Source: an uncultured Fibrobacter sp. (GTDB lineage Bacteria; Fibrobacterota; Fibrobacteria; Fibrobacterales; Fibrobacteraceae). From it: 64,000 bases of DNA. Position numbers and translations under genes: made by a program. Below, piece by piece: positions 1-7,689 of this stretch. The stretch spans positions 43,950-107,949 of the forward strand of contig CAMKNA010000003.1 in the NCBI GenBank assembly GCA_946414075.1, read 5' to 3'. The notes under the pieces were generated by a model. It did no database searches and was not told the origin of the DNA. It saw only the letters and a program-made list of their open reading frames with translations. Position 1 is the first letter of the stretch. The number at the start of each line of letters is the position of its first letter.

Positions 1-66
1 GGCCGCCCCAATGGAGAGAACAACCACGGCCACCATCACTTCCATCAGGGTGAACCCGCGTCTCAT
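1..66 (-). CDS. Type IV prepilin / pseudopilin, N-terminal fragment
   Basis: Only the first 22 codons lie in the window; the gene runs off the left edge. The start reads MRRGFTLMEVMVAVVVLSIG, the classic class III signal: a short basic leader ending in glycine, cleavage before phenylalanine, Glu at +5, then a hydrophobic helix. PilD-type prepilin peptidase would cleave and N-methylate it, and the protein would enter a type IV pilus or type II secretion pseudopilus. Its ATG overlaps the stop of the PilX/GspK-like gene upstream (ATGA), so it is translationally coupled and belongs to the same operon as the secretin and PilT genes. Confidence 0.9.
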   Translation of the reverse strand, partial: MRRGFTLMEVMVAVVVLSIGAA

Positions 67-968
67 AGCCGCCCCCATATCTTACGATGCCCATCCACGA
101 AGGCGGGGAGCATGGTCCGTTTGACATCCGCTGAACTTTCCACATTCAGAAAACCGCCCGGCGTTTCCGCCACGCCATCTACCGACGCGTTCCCAAGGAT
201 CTCGCCCCAGGGGACATTAATACCGAACACTACCTGACCGAAAGCCACCACCGCCGTCGGGTACAACCCCCGTACCCGATCACGCACTTGGAAATTGGAA
301 GCAAGCACCATTCCCCGAAAACGGACATCCCCTTCAGCGCGAAAGCTCCCTTGCGAAAAGAGTTCCAAGTAATCGACGGATACTTCTCCCTGCATAGACA
401 CATCCCCTAACGCGAACAGGCGAAGCGTATCGAAATGGGCGTTGCCCCGGAAAAGCGCCGTTCCTTCCACCCAAAAATTGGCAGACCTGACACTATCAGA
501 AAAGTTCATCTCCAGGTCGCCATGATGGACCGCGCCAGACATAAGCGGCTCCCCCTGGAAATAGCGGCGGTTTCCGTACATGGAACTGTCCGAAACTCTT
601 TCCTGGATTCGTCTCTCCAAATCGGCCCTGTAGCTGGACATCCCGCTGGACCAGTCCCAGTAGGATACGCCGTGGGGCGAGACGCCCGACATGAAGCAAA
701 TGTCCTCTGTACAGATTTTTTCCCAGGGGCCGAAAGGCTCCACCTGCACCCGGGGCAGTTCCGGATAGTAGTCCGCCGGAAACCCATGCAAGTGCAAAAG
801 CACGGCGGATTCCGCCCTGTAAAATTGTTCAAAGTCCGACTTGTAGCGGGCCAGTACAGGATTCAGCCTACCCGTCGATTTCAAGAGCGTGGTAAAAAGC
901 AGGGTCAAGGATAGCAGCAAGATCGCCACCAGGGGGAGCACAAATCCACGGGAACTAGGGGGCACCAT
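63..968 (-). CDS. PilX/GspK-like minor pilin-type membrane protein
   Basis: 301 residues. The start chosen is the ATG at 968 because a GGGAGGTGG Shine-Dalgarno sits just upstream; the frame stays open further 5' but that part overlaps the upstream gene. The N-terminus (SSRGFVLPLVAILLLSLTLL) is the short leader plus single hydrophobic helix seen in PilX/GspK-like proteins that prime or cap pilus fibres, although the cleavage context lacks a clear Glu+5. The C-terminal half (about residues 150-240) is rich in short alternating strands of the repeated-sheet type. It overlaps the upstream gene by 14 bp and the downstream prepilin by 4 bp. Exact family is uncertain; role in pilus assembly is inferred from context and the N-terminus. 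Confidence 0.65.
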   Translation of the reverse strand: MVPPSSRGFVLPLVAILLLSLTLLFTTLLKSTGRLNPVLARYKSDFEQFYRAESAVLLHLHGFPADYYPELPRVQVEPFGPWEKICTEDICFMSGVSPHGVSYWDWSSGMSSYRADLERRIQERVSDSSMYGNRRYFQGEPLMSGAVHHGDLEMNFSDSVRSANFWVEGTALFRGNAHFDTLRLFALGDVSMQGEVSVDYLELFSQGSFRAEGDVRFRGMVLASNFQVRDRVRGLYPTAVVAFGQVVFGINVPWGEILGNASVDGVAETPGGFLNVESSADVKRTMLPAFVDGHRKIWGRL

Positions 969-1989
969 TGACCACCTCCCATTCCCTGTCACCACATTCC
1001 AGCACCACACGGTCCCGGAGCACGGATTTTACCCTGTATAAATCCAGGGAATCGCCCGTCTTTTTCATGACCGGCTGTCCATCGAGCAGCCCCGAGAACA
1101 ACCGGCGTTCCACAATCCCATGAATCTCCAGGGCGGGTTTGGTGCATTCGGGAGCAGGAGCTGCATTTTTGGGGCGATACAATTTCACAACATCGCCAAA
1201 TCTGGGTTCATTTGATATTGGCCCTGTCGCGGGTGGAGTAAGCGTGGGGGCGTCCGGACCAGGCATCACCCCGCATCCGGCATCCAAACGCATCCACACA
1301 AAAGCTCCAGCCACCATCATCATCAATAATAGAATTATAAACAAGGTGGTCCTATCCGCCCATCTTTCCTGTTCAAGATGCAGGCCCTTCCAAAAAGGGT
1401 CCACGGCCGCCTGCCGGAACGGCGCAAGCCACTCCCCCACCGGATTGTCAAAATCCACCGCCGGCGTATCCAGGATCTCACACCGGAAAGATTCCGCCTT
1501 CGAGAACAACGGGTCGTGCTTCAAAAACTCGTCCATATTCTCAAGACGCTTCAACGCAAGTGCCTTTCCGCCAGGCCCGCCATAGCCACGCTCCTCGGAC
1601 CAGTGGCAGAGTCTACCCTCGTAAAAGACCAGCACATGGAGCGTTCCGTCCACAATGGCGGCATAGCGAAAATTTTCGTACCGTTCCCAGGAACGCATCT
1701 GTTCGTCAGCTCGAGCGTACAGGAACAGGGACCTAGGCAAGACACGGCGCCCACACAATAGGCGTCCGCCGGGCAACTCTTCCTGGTCCGCAAGAATCGC
1801 CAAGTAACGGTGGCGGCGTCCTTCCGACGAATTGAAGGATACCATCTTCCAGAATTTGGGAAGGCGCCCCATCTCCGGAAAATCCCTACGGAAGCACTCC
1901 GCCAGTTCATCCACCGTGGGATTCTGGCCGAATCCCGTCACCAGCTCCCAGGTACAGATACGGGCCGGAACCTCCTGAAGCCTGGCCAT
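955..1989 (-). CDS. Bitopic membrane protein with PilP/GspC-like periplasmic domain
   Basis: 344 residues from the ATG at 1989, which overlaps the secretin stop (TGATG). Residues 1-210 look soluble and cytoplasmic, 215-234 form one transmembrane helix, then comes a proline-rich linker (240-285) and a C-terminal domain (285-340) with the pattern of the GspC homology region/PilP: IVERRLFSGLLDG followed by short strands and a GD in the middle. In known systems this domain docks on the secretin N-domain and links it to the inner-membrane platform, which suits its place directly after the secretin gene. The N-terminal part may be a reduced GspL/PilM-like domain, but I see no diagnostic motif. Function is inference. 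Confidence 0.55.
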   Translation of the reverse strand: MARLQEVPARICTWELVTGFGQNPTVDELAECFRRDFPEMGRLPKFWKMVSFNSSEGRRHRYLAILADQEELPGGRLLCGRRVLPRSLFLYARADEQMRSWERYENFRYAAIVDGTLHVLVFYEGRLCHWSEERGYGGPGGKALALKRLENMDEFLKHDPLFSKAESFRCEILDTPAVDFDNPVGEWLAPFRQAAVDPFWKGLHLEQERWADRTTLFIILLLMMMVAGAFVWMRLDAGCGVMPGPDAPTLTPPATGPISNEPRFGDVVKLYRPKNAAPAPECTKPALEIHGIVERRLFSGLLDGQPVMKKTGDSLDLYRVKSVLRDRVVLECGDREWEVVNGAP

Positions 1990-3734
1990 CAAAACTTCAC
2001 CTCCGGCGTAATGAAGATGGCAAGCTCGCTTTCCTCTTCTTCCTCGCTTTCGTAACCAAAAAGCCTGCCGATGAACGGGATGCTCCCCAAGAACGGCACA
2101 GCTGTGCGGACTTCGGTACGGTTCTTGCGCACAAGCCCGCCCAGACAGAGCGTCTCGCCATTCTTCAGCAGTACAACCGTCTTCAGGTTCCGGGTACTGA
2201 TATCCCGAGGGCCGTCGCCAGAGCTGCGGCCCGCCGTCTTGATTTCGGGGGCCACATCCAGAGTGACGACGCCCTCCCGCGTCACCGACGGCGTGAGCTC
2301 TAGGGAAATTCCGTCGTTGAAGGAACGGTAGTCCGTAATGGGGTAACCTTCGGCACTGACCTGGCTTACCAAGTAGTAGACCGTGTTGGTCACATTCAGT
2401 TCAGCCTTGTTTCCGTTCAGCGTAGTCAGCCTTGGCCGGGCAAGGACCTTCGCCAAGTTGCTCTCCTCCATAGAAGCAAGTTCCATCTCGAAACGGTCCG
2501 GCAATATGCCTATTTTTCCAACAGCCCCCTTACCAGAGGCATCCTTCCCCAAAAATTCCAGGAAACCCTTCAATCCAAGGTCGCCATCCTTGGTACGCCT
2601 ACCGGACCCACCCCGCACCCCGATTTCAAAGGCCTTGCCCTTACGGAACTCCACGATAACACAGGAAAGGGTCACCTGTATCAGGGGAACATCAATCTTT
2701 TGCAACAGGGACACGGCCGCATGAATCCGGTCAGCAGGCCCCGAAAGCAAAACAGCATTCTGCTCCTTCACTTCGGAGACGGTCAACTCACCGCCAGAGA
2801 ACATCTTGCCCAACTGCAGGAGGGCCTTTTCACACGGAACATGCTTCAGCGGGTATAGCCTGGTCTCCGAAAGGGGCGTTTTCACTCCCCCCTCCGATAC
2901 GGACAATGTGTTGGAATCCAGCCGGAACACATGGCGGCTCCCGAAGAACAGGGCATCCAAAAAATCCTGAAGGTTCACTCCAGAAAAATCCAGCCTAACC
3001 TTTTCGTCCAGGTTTCCGTATAGAACAACATTCAGGCCTGCGAGCGTCGCCAGTTCCTTCAGGGCGTCTCCCATAGAGACTCCGTCCAGATGGGCTCCGT
3101 ACAGTTCGCCGTCCTTCCAGATTTTAGGAGACGGAAACCCCAACTCGCGGGCGTCGCCTCCGCCTGCCTTCGCCGCAAGTTCCCTGACCGTCAGACAACC
3201 GTTCCGGCCTTCCACCAAGAATCCATTGGCCTCCATCAAGGAACGGAAGGCCTTTTCTGGAGACAAGTCTCGAATACTTCCAGAAACCCGTCCCTGGATG
3301 TCGGAATTCCACAAGACATTCAATCCCGTGGTAGCGCTGTATTCTTCCAAAAATTCCAGGACATCCTTTTCCCGAACCAGCACAGAAACCAGAGAATCCT
3401 GAAACTGGATTTCGCTTTTGCCACGGTGCCTGCGGGGTCGGATTAAAAGCAGGTTCTCCTTCTGGACCAGTTCCAGCCCATTGGACTCACACAGAGCGGA
3501 CAGGCCCTCCAGCAGGGAAACTCCATCCAGGTGGAAGGTCACCCGCCGGTCCACGGCGGCGTCCACCATGATGGGGGCGTCATAGGCCAGCGACAGGGAA
3601 CGGGCCACTTCCTGCACGGGAGTGTCCACAAAATCAAGGGTCAATCCGCCCAGGGAATCCGGAACAGCCCCATAGGCGACTCCGGGAGCGAAAGTGTAAA
3701 GAAGGCAAATGGCAAGGGTGGCAAGGGTACGCAC
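1989..3734 (-). CDS. Outer-membrane secretin (PilQ/GspD family)
   Basis: About 581 residues from a GTG at 3734, chosen because GGAG lies 8 nt upstream and a signal peptide (VRTLATLAICLLYTFAPGVAYG) starts there; a longer open frame upstream lacks these. After the signal there are three STN/secretin-N0-like segments (about residues 29-90, 114-176 and 212-271), one N1-type ring domain (291-354), then the C-terminal secretin core with VLARPRLTTLNGNKAEL, GISLELTPSV, LKNGETLCLGGL and VPFLGSIPFIGRLFG. It forms the outer-membrane channel through which a pilus or secreted protein passes. It follows pilT after 111 bp and overlaps the PilP/GspC-like gene by one base. Three STN-like segments is more than usual. 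Confidence 0.92.
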   Translation of the reverse strand: MRTLATLAICLLYTFAPGVAYGAVPDSLGGLTLDFVDTPVQEVARSLSLAYDAPIMVDAAVDRRVTFHLDGVSLLEGLSALCESNGLELVQKENLLLIRPRRHRGKSEIQFQDSLVSVLVREKDVLEFLEEYSATTGLNVLWNSDIQGRVSGSIRDLSPEKAFRSLMEANGFLVEGRNGCLTVRELAAKAGGGDARELGFPSPKIWKDGELYGAHLDGVSMGDALKELATLAGLNVVLYGNLDEKVRLDFSGVNLQDFLDALFFGSRHVFRLDSNTLSVSEGGVKTPLSETRLYPLKHVPCEKALLQLGKMFSGGELTVSEVKEQNAVLLSGPADRIHAAVSLLQKIDVPLIQVTLSCVIVEFRKGKAFEIGVRGGSGRRTKDGDLGLKGFLEFLGKDASGKGAVGKIGILPDRFEMELASMEESNLAKVLARPRLTTLNGNKAELNVTNTVYYLVSQVSAEGYPITDYRSFNDGISLELTPSVTREGVVTLDVAPEIKTAGRSSGDGPRDISTRNLKTVVLLKNGETLCLGGLVRKNRTEVRTAVPFLGSIPFIGRLFGYESEEEEESELAIFITPEVKF

Positions 3735-3773
3735 CGCAGGATCTCCATGAAAGACATATCCAAAAGAGATTCC

Positions 3774-3811
3774 TGCGGAATCCACCAAAGAACGCCCACA
3801 GGCATTCCGCA
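3774..3811. promoter_or_regulatory. Dyad between pilT and the secretin gene
   Basis: TGCGGAAT and its exact inverse ATTCCGCA are separated by 22 bp in the 111-bp gap upstream of the secretin. A TATATT-like stretch adjoins it on the minus strand. It could be an operator or a weak hairpin in the transcript; there is no T-run to call it a terminator. Confidence 0.3.
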
Positions 3812-3845
3812 ATATAAACTACAAAAAAAGACTATCCGGAGACAA

Positions 3846-4946
3846 CTACATCCAGCCGCGTTCCGAAGTTCCGGTAATGCCACGGATCTTCAGTTCGAAG
3901 TCATCCCTGTTGGTGGCCGCATTCAGGGCCACATCCAGGGAAATCTTGTCCTGGTTGTAGAGTTCCAGCAGGGCCTGGTCGAATGTCTGGCTATGGTACT
4001 GCATGTGGCCTTCGGCGATAGCCGATTCCACCATGGCAAGCTTATCCTTGTCCTTGATGTATTCCTTGATGGCCGCCGTATTCACAAGAATTTCGGCCGC
4101 AGGCACACGGCCCTTGCCATCCTTGGTGGGCAACAGTCGAAGCGAGATGATGCCCGCCAACACTTCGCCGAGCAGCAAGCGGATTTCGTCGTGCTGGTGG
4201 GGCGGGTACATGGAAAGTACGCGCTGGATTGTTTCGGTGGCGTTGGTGGTATGGATTGTGGCGAACACCATGTGGCCCGTGTCTGCGGCGGTAAGCGCAA
4301 TAGCCATGGTCTCCAGGTCACGAATTTCACCCACCAGCAACACATCCGGGTCCTGACGAAGGGCGGCACGGAGAGCGTTGGCATAGGACAGGGTGTCCAC
4401 CCCGAGTTCACGCTGGGAGATAATAGCCTTGTTGTCGTTGTACAGGTATTCGATAGGGTCTTCAACCGTAATGATGTTGACCGACTCGTTCTGGTTGATA
4501 TAATCCAGCATGGAAGCCAAGGTGGTGGACTTACCGGAACCCGTAGTACCCGTCACCAGAATAAGTCCGCGGCGAGTCAGAGCCAAATCCTTGACCACAT
4601 CAGGGAGACCCAGCTCTTCGAAAGGAGGAATCTTGGCCTTGATGTGGCGGATCACCACGGCGATGGTGCCGCGCTGGCGGAACACATTCACACGGAATCG
4701 GCCCATGTCGCGGGCGCCCACGGCAAAGTCGCATTCCTTGTTCTTTTCAAAGCGTTGCTTCTGATCCCGGTTCATGATGTCGTCCAAGAAGGAATCCATC
4801 ATAGCGGGGTCCACACGAGTATCAAAAATCTTTACCAGCGATCCATTGATGCGAAAAATCGGAGGAGTTCCCACGCGAATATGCAAGTCAGAAGCCTTGC
4901 TCTTTACCATTTCGCGAAGAAGCTGCTCTATTTTTAAATCAGCCAT
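3846..4946 (-). CDS. pilT: Type IV pilus retraction ATPase PilT
   Basis: 366 residues, full length for PilT. The hexameric cytoplasmic ATPase drives pilus retraction (twitching, DNA uptake). Visible motifs are Walker A GTTGSGKS (133-140), Asp box ITVEDPIEY (159-167), Walker B DPDVLLVGEIRD (199-210) and His box GHMVFATIHTTNA (224-236); residues 1-100 form the PAS-like N-terminal domain. The usual PilT C-terminal AIRNLIRE motif appears only in altered form near residues 293-300 (AAIKEYIKD), so a PilT/PilU-type paralogue cannot be excluded. It follows the acidic TPR gene by 3 bp and precedes the secretin, suggesting one operon. Confidence 0.93.
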   Translation of the reverse strand: MADLKIEQLLREMVKSKASDLHIRVGTPPIFRINGSLVKIFDTRVDPAMMDSFLDDIMNRDQKQRFEKNKECDFAVGARDMGRFRVNVFRQRGTIAVVIRHIKAKIPPFEELGLPDVVKDLALTRRGLILVTGTTGSGKSTTLASMLDYINQNESVNIITVEDPIEYLYNDNKAIISQRELGVDTLSYANALRAALRQDPDVLLVGEIRDLETMAIALTAADTGHMVFATIHTTNATETIQRVLSMYPPHQHDEIRLLLGEVLAGIISLRLLPTKDGKGRVPAAEILVNTAAIKEYIKDKDKLAMVESAIAEGHMQYHSQTFDQALLELYNQDKISLDVALNAATNRDDFELKIRGITGTSERGWM

Positions 4947-4949
4947 CTA

Positions 4950-7355
4950 TCATTCTCCAAACTTTTCGTTATAAAGTTTCTGCACATGGTTCAGGCGTTC
5001 CTGGATTTCAGCGTTATCGGGCGCTCTCTTCGCCAGATCCTGGTATATCTCCAGGGCTTCCTTATACTGGCCCTGCTCCAGGAAAATTTCCGCCAGAGTC
5101 CGCGTCTTGGAGCCTTCGTCCAAATTAACCGACATGTTTTCCAAAGTCGAGGACGGATCCTTAATAAGGCCCGCAGAGACTTCGTCGTCGGAGTCGCCCG
5201 ACATCAGGAAATCTACGCCCTTGTTGGACGGCTTCTCTTCGGGAAGGTCGTCATCGTCACTTTCAAAGAGCCCCTTGAAGGCGCCGGAAAATTCCTCTTC
5301 CAGATTATCAAAGTCCGTCTTTGATGCAGGCTGTTCCTCCGACGGGGTTGCCGATTCGGGCTTGGCAGAATCATCCTCTCCGAACAAATTATCAAAGGAC
5401 TTACCCAAGTCTTCTTCCAGGGATTCCGCCGGAATACTCTTTTCTTCTACTGCGGCGCCGGTATTCTCTTCATCGCTGCCAAACAGGCTGTCGAAGGCCC
5501 CGCCCATTTCCTTTTCGAAATCTCCCGCACTTTCCGAGAAGGCTTCCGCGCTATCGGCGGGTTTTTCAGCAGGAGCTTCGGCAACAGGCTCGGCAGCCGC
5601 TTCCGCGGTTTCTCCACCGAGATCAAGGTTCTCTTGCGGCAGGTCATCATCGTCACCGAAAATAGAACTGAAGGCGTTATCCACGCTGCTGTCCACTTCA
5701 GCCGCAGGTTTCTCAGGAGAAGCCTGCTCAACGGGTTCGGCGACATCCTTCTTTTCCTCGGCCAGAGTTTCAGTCTCGGGCAGGTCGTCCGCTTCGCCAA
5801 AGATGGAATCGAAGGCTCCGCTCACGCTGTCAGAAGATTCTGCGGGAGTCTCGGTTGCTGAATCGGCCTGTACCGTGTCCTGCTGAGGCAATGTATCAAC
5901 CTCAGCAGATTTCTGGAACGGCGACCAGTCTCCAGCGTCAGCGGCTTCGAGCTCGTCCGCAGCAGGCTCGGCCGCAGCAGGCTCAACCGTCTCGGCCGGA
6001 GCATCCACTTCGGCAGACTTCTGGAACGCGGGTTCTTCGGGAAGTTCATCCTCGCCGAAGATGGAACCAAAGGCATCGTCCACGCTCTGAGGTTTGTCTT
6101 CGGCCGCAGGGGCGGGCTCGCTTTCCGCAGACTTCTGGAAGGCTGCAGGTTCTTCGGGAAGCTCGTCTTCGCCGAAGATGGAACCGAAGGCGTCGTCCAC
6201 GCTCTGAGGCTTGTCCTCCTCTGCAGGTGCAGCCGGAGCGGACTCCGCCGATTTCTGGAAGGCGGCGGGTTCTTCGGGAAGTTCATCCTCGCCAAAGATG
6301 GAACCGAAAGCGTCGTCCACACTCTGGGGCTTGTCTTCTTCTGCCGGAGCGCTGAACACCTTGCTCGCATTTTCCGTGGCGGCAGGCTCGTCGTCAATAC
6401 CAGCAGAAAGATTCAGGTTGGAGAACGGCGATGCCGGCGCAGCAGGCTCTTCGGGTTCCAAATCGTCGTCCACACCGAAGAAGTTGGACATGGCAGAATT
6501 CACATCGCCACCAGAAATGTCGTCATCGGCAGGGAACACCTCCGGAGCCGACGGTTCTTCCGCGTTGATGGACTCCATAGCAGAATCCAGGGAAGCCTGC
6601 AAGCTGTCCATGGCGGCTTCATCGCCGGCGTCGGAATCGGGGATCAAGGCGGAAAGGGCCGCAAACGGATCGTCGGCATTGCCGGCCTCGGCAGCCAGGG
6701 ATTCAAAAGCCGTAGTCTCGGGTGCACCGGAAGACGCCGTCTCCGCAGAAGGCGCCGGTTCTTCGTTCACATACTCAAAGCCACTGCCAAACTTGGGACC
6801 CTTTTCTTCAGGCTGGCCCGCATCCTCGGGAGATTTCTCAAGGAAGGGCGCTTCTTCACCCATGGAGAAGTTAAGTGACGAATCGGCGTCCTCAGTCCCC
6901 AGTCCGGGCATGGACAAATCCATTTCACCCAATGCAGCAGCATCTGCGACGGCAGCAGCGGCGGCCACCACATCGTACTCGTCCTTCCAGAACTGGTCCA
7001 GGGGATCCATGTCGTGGACCTTGCGGTAGCATTGGTTACGCTCGTTTATCTTTTCAACCTTGTCGTATGCGTCGCCCATGCGTTTCTGGGCAGACAGGCA
7101 GAAGGGGTCCATTTTGAGAACCTTGGCGCATTCTTCGATACAGCCTTCAAAGTCACCCCTTTCGAACAAAATCTTGGTGCGAACAAGATGGGCAGCCAAA
7201 TCCCCAGGATACAGGGTTAGGCCCCCGTCAATGCGCTGCAAGGAAGTATCCAGGTCACCGGCACCCCTCTCGAAATCGGCCAACCAAGCAAAAGCCTGGG
7301 TGTTCACCTTCTTTTTACCGATGGTCTTTCTCAAAGATTCCAGCGTTACCGTCAT
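4950..7355 (-). CDS. Acidic TPR protein with repeated F-x-x-(I/L)-F-G motifs
   Basis: 801 residues, very acidic and alanine/proline-rich, no signal peptide. Residues about 20-120 are TPR-like helices and the last 53 residues (about 748-801) hold another TPR pair (LAEIFLEQGQYKEALEIYQ). Between them is a presumably disordered region carrying nine copies of a short motif of the form AF-x-S-(I/L)-FG followed by acidic residues and often LP; three copies (about 338-446) are near identical and share the flank EEPAAFQKSAE. Repeated hydrophobic motifs in an acidic linker suggest multivalent docking of a partner. Its ATG overlaps the UPF0434 stop and pilT begins 3 bp after it, so a role around pilus assembly is inferred; the family is not one I can name. 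Confidence 0.75.
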   Translation of the reverse strand: MTVTLESLRKTIGKKKVNTQAFAWLADFERGAGDLDTSLQRIDGGLTLYPGDLAAHLVRTKILFERGDFEGCIEECAKVLKMDPFCLSAQKRMGDAYDKVEKINERNQCYRKVHDMDPLDQFWKDEYDVVAAAAAVADAAALGEMDLSMPGLGTEDADSSLNFSMGEEAPFLEKSPEDAGQPEEKGPKFGSGFEYVNEEPAPSAETASSGAPETTAFESLAAEAGNADDPFAALSALIPDSDAGDEAAMDSLQASLDSAMESINAEEPSAPEVFPADDDISGGDVNSAMSNFFGVDDDLEPEEPAAPASPFSNLNLSAGIDDEPAATENASKVFSAPAEEDKPQSVDDAFGSIFGEDELPEEPAAFQKSAESAPAAPAEEDKPQSVDDAFGSIFGEDELPEEPAAFQKSAESEPAPAAEDKPQSVDDAFGSIFGEDELPEEPAFQKSAEVDAPAETVEPAAAEPAADELEAADAGDWSPFQKSAEVDTLPQQDTVQADSATETPAESSDSVSGAFDSIFGEADDLPETETLAEEKKDVAEPVEQASPEKPAAEVDSSVDNAFSSIFGDDDDLPQENLDLGGETAEAAAEPVAEAPAEKPADSAEAFSESAGDFEKEMGGAFDSLFGSDEENTGAAVEEKSIPAESLEEDLGKSFDNLFGEDDSAKPESATPSEEQPASKTDFDNLEEEFSGAFKGLFESDDDDLPEEKPSNKGVDFLMSGDSDDEVSAGLIKDPSSTLENMSVNLDEGSKTRTLAEIFLEQGQYKEALEIYQDLAKRAPDNAEIQERLNHVQKLYNEKFGE
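6019..6340 (-). repeat. In-frame tandem repeats of 114-120 bp inside the TPR gene
   Basis: Three copies beginning near 6019, 6133 and 6253 (spacing 114 and 120 bp) are close to identical at the DNA level, each encoding the block AFGSIFGEDELPEEPA preceded by DKPQSVDD. The spacings are multiples of three, so copies can be gained or lost without breaking the frame. Such near identity points to recent duplication or ongoing homogenisation. Confidence 0.85.
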
Positions 7356-7612
7356 TTCTCCTCCAATGAGAGCAAGATTGCCTCGTCGGCCAATAAAACA
7401 GGAATACCTTCGCGAACTGGGTACACCCTCTTTCCGTCCGCAGTAACTAAAGCTTCCGTCAGGGGTTCAGCCACCGTCTCACCGCCTACATTTTTTACGG
7501 AACCTGCAGAAATGGATCCGTTCAGCATCGAGAGAAGGCTTTCATCCGCCATCTTAAGTTTACCCCTAGTCTCGGGGCAACAAAGAATATCTAAAAGGGC
7601 TTGATCAAACAT
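7352..7612 (-). CDS. UPF0434/Trm112-like zinc-ribbon-type small protein
   Basis: 86 residues. The start LLDILCCPETRGKLKM and the end VYPVREGIPVLLADEA match the UPF0434/Trm112 family (YcaR type), in which a small zinc-binding-like fold activates or stabilises partner methyltransferases in eukaryotes; bacterial roles are poorly known. A CC and a later sequence without the second cysteine pair suggest zinc is not bound in the usual four-Cys manner. An AAGGTG Shine-Dalgarno precedes the ATG. It overlaps the TPR gene by 4 bp and in other genomes often lies beside lipid A or glycan genes, which fits the glycosyltransferases upstream. Confidence 0.8.
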   Translation of the reverse strand: MFDQALLDILCCPETRGKLKMADESLLSMLNGSISAGSVKNVGGETVAEPLTEALVTADGKRVYPVREGIPVLLADEAILLSLEEK

Positions 7613-7689
7613 AACACCTTAAAAATCAACAACTTACACAACATCAAAAATAACTCTATTTTGACAAAAACGCAAAAAAGCGAGCTATT

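Noticed and set aside
3531..4937. A 468-codon open frame on the plus strand opposite pilT
   Set aside because: Antisense to PilT with all ATPase motifs; no domain or signal recognised; a shadow frame.
6019..6340. Regular repeats considered as a CRISPR array
   Set aside because: The repeats are long, in frame, and differ by synonymous changes inside a coding sequence; there are no unique spacers.
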